Origin: a bacterium
Lineage (GTDB): Bacteria; Acidobacteriota; Blastocatellia; Pyrinomonadales; Pyrinomonadaceae
Direction: 5' to 3'
Assembly (NCBI GenBank): GCA_029945985.1
Contig: JAQSDP010000176.1
Coordinates: forward strand, 1 to 5,095
DNA length: 5,095 nt
Shown here piece by piece: positions 1 to 4,840 of the stretch (the first letter of the stretch is position 1; each line of letters starts with the position of its first letter). The position numbers and the translations under genes were made by a program. Below the pieces are notes generated by a model that worked only from the letters and a program-made list of their open reading frames with translations, searched no databases and was not told where the DNA came from.

Positions 1-533
1 GCTTGAGCGTTGAAGCTTGCGTCGGTCTGCGACTTGATCGACGTTTCCGATTCGGACATCTCGACTACATTTTCAGCGTCGGCGGGAAGCTGGTCGGTGC
101 GAACGTTCAGTTGGCCGTCGTCTAGAGAAACGCGTACGTTCGCTCCACCGAAGATCGAAGAATTGTCCTTGATGATGAGCGTGCTGTTGGGCCGGACCGT
201 CAGAACGGAACCGTCGATCATCTGAACGATCGCCTTGCCGTCCGATTGAGTCTGGATCGTATCGCCGGCGGCGATGAAGGTCTCTCTCGTGACAACGACG
301 GTCTCGCGGGTTGCTGCCCTGATTATCCGGACGTCCCCTTCGAAGGAAAGGATGCTGGCCGCGTTCTTCGGCTGCGGCATCACGTTCTCTTGGGAGAACC
401 AATTGTTTCGCATAGCGAGCCAGGAAGAGATCCCGATGATCAGCGAGATCACAAGGATCCCGACCAGTCCGTAGATCGTGCTACGGCGGATTTTCCACCA
501 TTCTACGTAGAACTTCTTATACTGAGGTTCCAT
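1..533 (-). CDS. Membrane-anchored FecR-domain protein (partial, C-terminus beyond left edge)
   Basis: The frame starts at ATG (531-533) and stays open to the left edge, giving 177 visible residues. Residues 1-18 are basic and aromatic. Residues about 20-40 form one hydrophobic membrane segment (IYGLVGILVISLIIGISSWL), so the rest probably lies outside the cytoplasmic membrane. From about residue 60 it matches the FecR fold pattern: a short strand with EGDVRI, then TFIAAGDTIQT, DGKAIVQMIDGS and LTVRPNSTLII, then DDGQLNV. This is the usual FecR order of an 'aGd.i.T' turn, a 'dGs' turn and a 'v.pns.l.i' strand. Classic FecR proteins carry a cytoplasmic anti-sigma region. Here the cytoplasmic part is only about 19 residues and no sigma-factor gene is adjacent, so a structural or envelope-sensing role is as likely as anti-sigma signalling. 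It starts 11 bp after terC, which implies co-transcription. An in-frame stop (540-542) nine bases upstream of the ATG supports this start; no clear Shine-Dalgarno is visible. Confidence 0.85.
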   Translation of the reverse strand, partial: MEPQYKKFYVEWWKIRRSTIYGLVGILVISLIIGISSWLAMRNNWFSQENVMPQPKNAASILSFEGDVRIIRAATRETVVVTRETFIAAGDTIQTQSDGKAIVQMIDGSVLTVRPNSTLIIKDNSSIFGGANVRVSLDDGQLNVRTDQLPADAENVVEMSESETSIKSQTDASFNAQ

Positions 534-544
534 CAGAAGCTAGA

Positions 545-1606
545 TCACGCCGGGTTCGTCCCGGAATCCGGTCTGTTTCCTTCTTCAACTTCCTGTTCTT
601 CGGATCTCGGGAAGATAAGAGAAAGCACTATGGAAGCCGCGATCGCAAGAACAACGACCGCGAGCGAGATGTTTATCACCATCTGCTTGATCTCGTCGTC
701 GTTGGTCTGGAGACGGCGAAGCAAATCGGCAAAGGCACCCATGCTGCTCTCACCCGTCAATAATAGCAGACCTGTTACCAGAAGAGGCAGAAGCATTTTC
801 AGGCCGATGAACGTAAGCACGGCTGCCAGGCCGTACTTGAGAAAATGAAATCGTTGGGCAACATCGGCGAGAAGGAAGTAGAACGTGCGAAGGCCCAGGA
901 TCGCGAAGATGTTCGAAGTGTATACGATGAACCTATCGGTAGTAATGCCGAAGATCGCCGGTATCGAATCGACCGCGAAGACAAGGTCCGCTACGTTGAT
1001 AACGATTAGTACAAGCAGCAAAAGCGTACCCGTTCGCCGTCCATTTTCGATAATGAGAAAGCGGTCACCCTGGTAATTCTTGGATATTCGAATGAACCTC
1101 GTTGCGGACTTAACCAGAAGACTTTCTTCCGGCTCGAAGGCTTCGTCCTCCCGGAACATAGTGACGCCGGTGTACACAAGGAATGCGCCCGCCAAATACA
1201 ACACCCAATGGAAGCGATCGACGATTTCAACACCCGCGAAGATCATCACCAACCGCATCACAAGAGCCATGAAGATTCCCCAGAACAGCACCCGATGCTG
1301 ATATTTCAGTGGAACCTTGAAGAAATTGAATATCAAAAGGAATACGAACAGATTATCGATCGAAAGCGAAAGCTCGATCAGGTAGCCGGTTAGAAACTCT
1401 TTCGATTTGAAGGACCCGAATTGAAGAAAAATGAACCCGCCGAACAAGAGTGCAAGACATACCCAAACCGCACTCCAAATCACCGTTTCCTTCCGAGACG
1501 GAGCATGAGACTTTCGGTTAACGATGCCGATGTCGACAAACAGCGCGACAAATACTACCGCGAAGAACGACAACCAAACCCACACCGGATACTCGATAGG
1601 CGTCAT
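545..1606 (-). CDS. TerC/Alx-family integral membrane metal-ion transporter
   Basis: The 353-residue product is a polytopic membrane protein of the TerC family, whose studied members (Alx, YkoY, YceF, MeeF-type) export or handle Mn2+ and related ions at the cytoplasmic membrane. Both internally repeated family motifs are present: ELSLSIDN at residues 78-85 and DLVFAVDSIPA at 207-217, whose acidic residues are thought to bind the ion. The second is followed by SNIFAILGLRTFYFLL. Hydrophobic segments lie at about 8-28, 42-62, 72-95, 105-127, 133-150, 192-214, 226-247, 256-284 and 311-332. About 25 polar residues (285-310) separate the last two segments, and a 20-residue acidic, proline-containing tail follows; both look longer than in typical family members. 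The start MTPIEYPVWVWL leads directly into the first membrane segment. A fecR-like gene follows after 11 bp, and a candidate promoter lies upstream. Family assignment is firm; the transported ion is inferred. Confidence 0.93.
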   Translation of the reverse strand: MTPIEYPVWVWLSFFAVVFVALFVDIGIVNRKSHAPSRKETVIWSAVWVCLALLFGGFIFLQFGSFKSKEFLTGYLIELSLSIDNLFVFLLIFNFFKVPLKYQHRVLFWGIFMALVMRLVMIFAGVEIVDRFHWVLYLAGAFLVYTGVTMFREDEAFEPEESLLVKSATRFIRISKNYQGDRFLIIENGRRTGTLLLLVLIVINVADLVFAVDSIPAIFGITTDRFIVYTSNIFAILGLRTFYFLLADVAQRFHFLKYGLAAVLTFIGLKMLLPLLVTGLLLLTGESSMGAFADLLRRLQTNDDEIKQMVINISLAVVVLAIAASIVLSLIFPRSEEQEVEEGNRPDSGTNPA

Positions 1607-1625
1607 AGAACAATCTGGCCGACCT

Positions 1626-1647
1626 AGCTTAAAGCTGACGTTCGAAC
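1626..1647. repeat. Two adjacent short palindromes in the terC leader
   Basis: AGCTTAAAGCT (1626-1636) is a perfect 5+1+5 palindrome and GTTCGAAC (1640-1647) is a perfect 8-bp palindrome. Both lie at or just downstream of the predicted transcription start of terC, where a repressor operator or small RNA hairpin could act. Short palindromes also arise by chance, so the functional call is weak. Confidence 0.25.
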
Positions 1648-1654
1648 AGAATTA

Positions 1655-1682
1655 ATTATCTTATCGAATTCCAGGATTTGAA
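1655..1682 (-). promoter_or_regulatory. Candidate sigma-70 promoter for terC-fecR
   Basis: Read on the minus strand, TTCAAA (1677-1682, 4 of 6 bases of the -35 consensus) is separated by 16 bp from GATAAT (1655-1660, 5 of 6 bases of the -10 consensus). Transcription would begin near 1648, giving a leader of about 40 nt before the terC ATG. The position between the end of the fRMsr gene and terC fits. The support is by sequence match only. Confidence 0.45.
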
Positions 1683-1686
1683 CCTA

Positions 1687-2184
1687 TTACGAACCGCGAC
1701 TGGAAACGTTGGAGATGAAGGAAAGAATAAGTTCCAGCCCAACTTGGTCGACCTCGGAAAAATCATTCAGCCGGTCGCTGTCTATATCCAATACGCCGAA
1801 CACCTCGCCCGCCGAGTCGAACATTGGAATCACGATCTCCGATTTGGAGGCGGAGCTGCACGCGATGTGCCCCGGGAACTCGTCCACGTTCGGCACGATC
1901 GTCGTCGATCGGGTGCTGTATGCGTGGCCGCAGACGCCGCTGTCGAAGTCGATCCGAGTGCATGCTAGTGGCCCTTGAAACGGACCGAGCACAAGCTGAT
2001 CGCCTTTCTTCAAATAAAAGCCGACCCAGAAAAATCCGAACGCCTCCTTGAGCACCGCGGCGACATTCGCGAGATTGGCGATCAGGTCGCTCTCACCGGA
2101 AATGAGTTCTTCGATCTGCGGGACTAACTCGGCGTAGATGGTCTCTCGGTCGGCGGCTTTTGAAAATGCAATGCTTTCGGCCAT
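1687..2184 (-). CDS. msrC: Free methionine-(R)-sulfoxide reductase, GAF domain (fRMsr/MsrC)
   Basis: The 165-residue cytosolic GAF-domain protein reduces free L-methionine-(R)-sulfoxide to methionine, using thioredoxin-type reductants. The three conserved cysteines are present in the motifs ACTR (Cys75), GVCG (Cys85) and HIACS (Cys109). Their spacing of 10 and 24 residues equals that of the E. coli YebR cysteines 84, 94 and 118; by family knowledge Cys109 would be the catalytic residue and Cys75 the main resolving one. GPFQGPLACTRI, FPGHIACS, SEIVIP and GVLDIDS are near-identical to the family, and Glu116, Asp133 and Asp135 line up with the substrate-binding acids. The length matches the family and nothing is missing. 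The gene is divergent from crcB across 66 bp. A -10 hexamer lies only 6 bp before the ATG, so the message may be leaderless; the GGAG at -2 is too close to act as a normal ribosome site. Confidence 0.95.
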   Translation of the reverse strand: MAESIAFSKAADRETIYAELVPQIEELISGESDLIANLANVAAVLKEAFGFFWVGFYLKKGDQLVLGPFQGPLACTRIDFDSGVCGHAYSTRSTTIVPNVDEFPGHIACSSASKSEIVIPMFDSAGEVFGVLDIDSDRLNDFSEVDQVGLELILSFISNVSSRGS

Positions 2185-2190
2185 TCTCCG

Positions 2191-2219
2191 ATTCTATCCG
2201 GTGACGGTGAGCGTCTGCA
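2191..2219 (-). promoter_or_regulatory. Candidate promoter for the fRMsr gene, leaderless spacing
   Basis: On the minus strand, TAGAAT (2191-2196, 5 of 6 bases of the -10 consensus) lies 6 bp before the ATG at 2182-2184, so the normal transcription start falls on the A of the ATG. A weak -35 (TTGCAG, 3 of 6, with an 18-bp spacer) begins near 2219-2220. It overlaps the -35 region used in the opposite direction for crcB. Confidence 0.4.
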
Positions 2220-2242
2220 ATCTTTGGCTTCTCGGCTATAAT
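2214..2242 (+). promoter_or_regulatory. Candidate promoter for crcB, leaderless spacing
   Basis: A perfect TATAAT (2237-2242) ends 8 bp before the crcB ATG, with a weak -35 (TCTGCA, 3 of 6, 17-bp spacer) at 2214-2219. The expected transcription start (about 2249-2251) coincides with the start codon. No Shine-Dalgarno sequence precedes the ATG, which is consistent with leaderless translation. Confidence 0.5.
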
Positions 2243-2250
2243 CCTTGGCC

Positions 2251-2637
2251 ATGGAAGCCTTCACTAAAATCTCAGCGGTCGCGATCGGCGGAGCTTTTGG
2301 AGCGGTGGCCCGATATCTGATTAACATCTCGCCGCTCGCAAACGTTTTCGATAGATTTCCGCTCCCTACGTTCGTCATCAATGTCAGCGGTTCCTTCCTC
2401 ATCGGCTTTTTGCTGATATTACTGACCGATCGATTCGAAGTAAGCGATGTAGTGAGAATGGCCGTTATCGTCGGATTCCTGGGAGCCTTCACCACATTCT
2501 CGACGTTCGAAATGGAGATCTATGGCCTTACGACGGAGCGCGATTATATGGCGGCGTTAACTTATTTACTGCTTAGCGTCGGGTGCGGATTCGTCGCAGT
2601 TGTCGCGGGTGTGAGGCTCGGGCGTTCATTTATTTGA
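2251..2637 (+). CDS. crcB: Fluoride ion channel CrcB/Fluc
   Basis: The 128-residue protein is the small four-helix subunit of the dual-topology dimeric Fluc channel, which releases toxic fluoride across the cytoplasmic membrane. The family signatures appear in order: GGAFGAVARY (13-22); a TFVINVSGSFLIG stretch (40-52) with the pore asparagine at Asn44; and GFLGAFTTFSTFEME (75-89). The last holds the paired pore phenylalanines, Phe83 and Phe86, and the region that binds the central Na+. Four hydrophobic segments lie at about 5-25, 38-58, 68-88 and 100-121. I chose ATG at 2251. A TTG two codons upstream (2245) is in frame but would fall before the transcription start suggested by TATAAT at 2237-2242. 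It is the only plus-strand gene, and its last 8 bp overlap the end of purK. No fluoride riboswitch is apparent in the 66-bp gap. Confidence 0.95.
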   Translation: MEAFTKISAVAIGGAFGAVARYLINISPLANVFDRFPLPTFVINVSGSFLIGFLLILLTDRFEVSDVVRMAVIVGFLGAFTTFSTFEMEIYGLTTERDYMAALTYLLLSVGCGFVAVVAGVRLGRSFI

Positions 2638-3772
2638 GCTCGATCAGTTGCTGTCGGGCTTTCCGTACGACCGAAGCTGCTGATAGAGCAGTTTCCGCCG
2701 AAGCCGTGATATGCCCCATTTTCCTTCCGGGCTTTGGTTCAGCTTTGCCGTAAAGATGTAGTTTCACGCGCCGGTCACTAAGAGCGGCGGACCAGTGAGG
2801 CTCACCCTTTTGCCACACGTCACCGAGAAGATTCGCCATCGCAGCTGGACGGAAGAACTCGGTCGAACCAAGAGGCAATCCGCAGACGGCCCGTACCTGC
2901 TGCTCGAACTGCGATGTAACGCACGGCCCGAATGTTAGGTGGCCGGAGTTATGCGGGCGCGGAGCGATCTCGTTGACCAGCACGTTCTCATCGGTCGTAA
3001 CGAAGAACTCTACACACATCGTGCCGACATAAGCGAAGGCATCCGCGATGCTGCGGGTGATCTCGACCGCTTCCTGAAAGACACTTTCACTTACAAATGC
3101 GGGAGCGAATGAAACGTCAAGGATGTGGTTCGCGTGCTCATTCTCGATCACGCCGTAATGCACGAAATTCCCAGCCTGATCGCGGGCGCAGACTACCGAC
3201 ATTTCCTTTTCAAACGCTACAAACGCTTCGAGGATCGAATCGCGCCCGTCCATAGTAGCAAATGCTTCATCGAGATCGGAGTGCGCGCGGATCTTGGCCT
3301 GGCCTTTACCGTCGTATCCGAATCCGGCGGTCTTTAACACCGAAGGATATCCGAGCGCGTCCGCCGCACGATAAAGGTCATCGTTGGACTTGATGTGGCG
3401 ATATGGCGTAACGGGAAAACCGTTGGCGGATAGAAATGTCTTTTCGCGAAGCCGGTTCTGAGTAGTGTGAAGGATCTCGCCCTTCGGGTGCACATCCACA
3501 AACTCAGCCGCCGCTTCGACAGTTTCCGAAGGAACGTTCTCGAACTCGAACGTGACGACGTCGACGCTCCGCGCAAACTCGCGAACACGGTCGAGATCGT
3601 CGTAGCTAGCCGAGGTCTCGACATCGGCTACCTGGCCGGTCGGCGTGTCGCTGTCTGGCGAGTAAGTATGGACACGGTAGCCCATCTTTCGCGCCTCGAT
3701 AGCGAACATACGCCCGAGCTGGCCGCTGCCGAATACACCGATGGTTGAGTTTGGAAGTATAATCCGGGTCAC
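2630..3772 (-). CDS. purK: N5-carboxyaminoimidazole ribonucleotide synthase PurK
   Basis: This 380-residue ATP-grasp enzyme makes N5-CAIR from AIR, ATP and bicarbonate in de novo purine synthesis; PurE, encoded two genes upstream, takes the product. The N-terminal nucleotide-type loop TIGVFGSGQLGRM is at residues 10-22, TFEFENVP at 74-81, and HTTQNRLREK at 102-111. The ATP-grasp glycine loop LKTAGFGYDGKGQ is at 146-158 and the LEAFVAFEKEMSV strand at 181-193. The metal-binding and substrate region NEIAPRPHNSGH is at 267-278, and the C-terminal LYGKAEPKPGRKMGHI at 340-355. It looks complete and slightly longer than E. coli PurK. The start is GTG (3770-3772), followed by nine residues before the family's conserved N-terminus. 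No upstream in-frame start is available nearby and no Shine-Dalgarno is visible. The gene lies 57 bp after the zinc-ribbon gene and overlaps convergent crcB by 8 bp. Confidence 0.96.
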   Translation of the reverse strand: MTRIILPNSTIGVFGSGQLGRMFAIEARKMGYRVHTYSPDSDTPTGQVADVETSASYDDLDRVREFARSVDVVTFEFENVPSETVEAAAEFVDVHPKGEILHTTQNRLREKTFLSANGFPVTPYRHIKSNDDLYRAADALGYPSVLKTAGFGYDGKGQAKIRAHSDLDEAFATMDGRDSILEAFVAFEKEMSVVCARDQAGNFVHYGVIENEHANHILDVSFAPAFVSESVFQEAVEITRSIADAFAYVGTMCVEFFVTTDENVLVNEIAPRPHNSGHLTFGPCVTSQFEQQVRAVCGLPLGSTEFFRPAAMANLLGDVWQKGEPHWSAALSDRRVKLHLYGKAEPKPGRKMGHITASAETALSAASVVRKARQQLIELK

Positions 3773-3778
3773 GCTTGG

Positions 3779-3806
3779 TTGAAGTTCAAGAAGCGATAGG
3801 TTAACC
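3779..3806. repeat. Two short palindromes just upstream of purK
   Basis: TTGAAGTTCAA (3779-3789, perfect 5+1+5) and GGTTAACC (3799-3806, perfect 8 bp) lie in the 57-bp gap between the zinc-ribbon gene and purK, 7 and 27 bp before the purK GTG. Their placement would suit an operator or small RNA structure at the purK start. Neither resembles a known purine operator that I recognise, and chance occurrence is possible. Confidence 0.25.
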
Positions 3807-3829
3807 CGTTTGCCACGCTTTTGGCGAAT

Positions 3830-4246
3830 CTACCGTGCGTTGGAATTGGTAAGCTGTTCGATCGTCTGTTGCGTCTGTTGGGTCCGATTGGTGTGTGCGT
3901 TAAGACCCGGGCTTATTCCCACGAAATTCCCAACGCGTTGGCTTTTCTGGCGGTCGGCCTCGGCCCGGGAAAGCCCAGCGTCCGGCTGATTCGCAGGTTG
4001 CGCCGCAACTCGTTTCAGGTCAGTTGAACTAACCTGGTTCACTGACTGCGCCAATCCCAAATAGATGTAGTATCCGCCGCCAGCCAGGGCGGCAAATATC
4101 AACAGAGAAATGAGGGCATTGCGGCGGGGCGGCTTGTTGGATGCGATCCGGTCGGTTGGGCGGTAGAGCAATTTATGGCAGCGGCGACATTCCAGATCGC
4201 TTGAAAAGTTTGAAAGTCCGCAGTTTACGCATTTGATCGAGTTCAT
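3830..4246 (-). CDS. Zinc-ribbon protein with one membrane segment, function unknown
   Basis: The 138-residue product begins with a rubredoxin-like zinc ribbon: IKCVNCG (Cys6, Cys9) and LECRRCHK (Cys20, Cys23), a CxxC-x10-CxxC pattern that should bind one zinc ion. A basic linker with PPRR at 39-42 precedes a single hydrophobic segment at about 43-65 (ALISLLIFAALAGGGYYIYL). The positive-inside rule puts the zinc ribbon in the cytoplasm. Residues 66-138 are hydrophilic and rich in Gln, Asn, Ser and Thr, look largely disordered, and would lie outside. Similar zinc-ribbon/membrane proteins are common and mostly uncharacterised; I do not recognise a named family. It sits between purE and purK, has its own candidate promoter in the 77-bp upstream gap, and is preceded by AGGAGG nine bases before ATG, which fixes the start. 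A role in purine synthesis is not supported by the sequence. Confidence 0.82.
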   Translation of the reverse strand: MNSIKCVNCGLSNFSSDLECRRCHKLLYRPTDRIASNKPPRRNALISLLIFAALAGGGYYIYLGLAQSVNQVSSTDLKRVAAQPANQPDAGLSRAEADRQKSQRVGNFVGISPGLNAHTNRTQQTQQTIEQLTNSNAR

Positions 4247-4255
4247 TCGGGCAGG

Positions 4256-4261
4256 CCTCCT
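4256..4261 (-). promoter_or_regulatory. Consensus Shine-Dalgarno of the zinc-ribbon gene
   Basis: AGGAGG on the minus strand lies nine bases before the ATG at 4244-4246. It is the only full consensus ribosome site before a gene in this window and decides the start. Confidence 0.75.
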
Positions 4262-4282
4262 GTGCGGGAAGTTCCTGATAGA

Positions 4283-4311
4283 AGTAAATGCTCAATCAAC
4301 CGACGTGTCAA
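4283..4311 (-). promoter_or_regulatory. Candidate sigma-70 promoter for zinc-ribbon gene and purK
   Basis: On the minus strand a perfect -35 TTGACA (4306-4311) is followed by exactly 17 bp and TTTACT (4283-4288, 4 of 6 bases of the -10 consensus). Transcription would start near 4276, about 15 nt before the AGGAGG site. The promoter lies between purE and the zinc-ribbon gene, so the latter and purK could be transcribed independently of purE. Confidence 0.55.
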
Positions 4312-4323
4312 TAAAATTCGTAA

Positions 4324-4821
4324 CTACAGCTTCGCCTTGAGTACAGTTTTCGTCTGCTTCGAGCGGAAAGCGTGGAGCTTCTTGCGAAGGTCAGGCCGCG
4401 AGTTTGCGAGGATCGAGATGGCCAGCAGGGCGGCATTCTTTGCGCCCGCCTCGCCGATGGCGAGCGTTCCGACCGGAACGCCGGCCGGCATTTGGGCGAT
4501 CGAGAGGAGCGAGTCGAGTCCCTTGAGTGCTTTGCTTTCAACGGGAACGCCCAGCACCGGCAGCACCGTCTGCGACGCGCACATTCCCGGCAGATGCGCG
4601 GCTCCACCCGCGCCGGCGATGATCACCTCGATCCCGCGTTCCTCTGCGGATCTTGCAAACTCAAACAGCAGATCCGGAGTGCGATGGGCCGATACGATCT
4701 TCGTCTCATGCGGCACGCCGAATTCATTTAGCACGATGGAGGCCTGCTCCATCGTCGGCCAGTCAGACTTACTGCCCATAATGATCGAAACGACCGGAGT
4801 TTGATTCTTTTTAGAGGCCAT
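4324..4821 (-). CDS. purE: N5-carboxyaminoimidazole ribonucleotide mutase PurE (class I)
   Basis: The 165-residue cytosolic enzyme moves the carboxylate of N5-CAIR to carbon 4, giving CAIR, directly after the PurK step; class I PurE is normally an octamer. The substrate-phosphate loop MGSKSDWPTM is at residues 15-24. SAHRTPD at 44-50 contains His46, equivalent to the catalytic His45 of E. coli. GAGGAAHLPGM is at 70-80, GVPVESKAL at 91-99, and the C-terminal SLLSIAQMPAGVPV and AIGEAGAKNAALLA follow at 104-117 and 121-134. The presence of purK in the cluster supports the bacterial class I reaction over the direct AIR carboxylase of class II. The ATG (4819-4821) lies 10 bp after the stop of the upstream small gene, with no clear Shine-Dalgarno, so translational coupling is plausible. 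The C-terminal tail is basic and slightly extended. Confidence 0.96.
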   Translation of the reverse strand: MASKKNQTPVVSIIMGSKSDWPTMEQASIVLNEFGVPHETKIVSAHRTPDLLFEFARSAEERGIEVIIAGAGGAAHLPGMCASQTVLPVLGVPVESKALKGLDSLLSIAQMPAGVPVGTLAIGEAGAKNAALLAISILANSRPDLRKKLHAFRSKQTKTVLKAKL

Positions 4822-4824
4822 AAT

Positions 4825-4840
4825 GCGAAGTCTATTTCGC
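4825..4840. repeat. Short inverted repeat at the small-gene/purE junction
   Basis: GCGAA (4825-4829) and TTCGC (4836-4840) form a 5-bp stem with a 6-nt loop that contains the stop codon of the upstream gene and ends 4 bp before the purE ATG. It could modulate translational coupling into purE. It is too short and lacks a T-run, so it is not a terminator. Confidence 0.2.

Noticed and set aside
246..848. A 200-codon plus-strand open frame antisense to the fecR-like gene and terC.
   Set aside because: Its translation has no recognisable motif and low-complexity content. It covers two well-supported minus-strand genes, so it is a shadow frame.
1640..1647. GTTCGAAC as a LexA/SOS box.
   Set aside because: The Gram-positive-type box needs GAAC-N4-GTTC orientation; here the half-sites are inverted and directly adjacent.
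1664..1686. On the minus strand GGTTCAAATCC resembles a tRNA T-arm, as could mark a tRNA 3' end or an integration-site remnant.
   Set aside because: The flanking stem pairs poorly (ATAGG against CCTGG). The rest of a tRNA would have to lie inside the fRMsr coding region, and no integrase or direct repeat is present. A promoter -35 explains part of the same bases.
1607..1686. A manganese (yybP-ykoY) riboswitch before terC.
   Set aside because: The whole gap is only 80 bp, the predicted leader is about 40 nt, and I cannot see the conserved paired internal loops of that RNA.
2197..2242. GGTGACGGTGAGCGTC upstream of crcB loosely recalls the 5' part of a fluoride riboswitch.
   Set aside because: The conserved 3' part (CTGATG followed by a CTCC-like segment) is missing. 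The TATAAT at 2237-2242 would also place this sequence upstream of the transcript.
2124..2495. A 123-codon minus-strand open frame antisense to crcB.
   Set aside because: It is the complement of conserved CrcB motifs, overlaps the fRMsr start, and has no family features of its own.
3812..3825. GCCA/TGGC stem after the zinc-ribbon gene as a possible terminator.
   Set aside because: The stem is only 4 bp and lacks a following T-run on the transcribed strand, so it would not terminate transcription.
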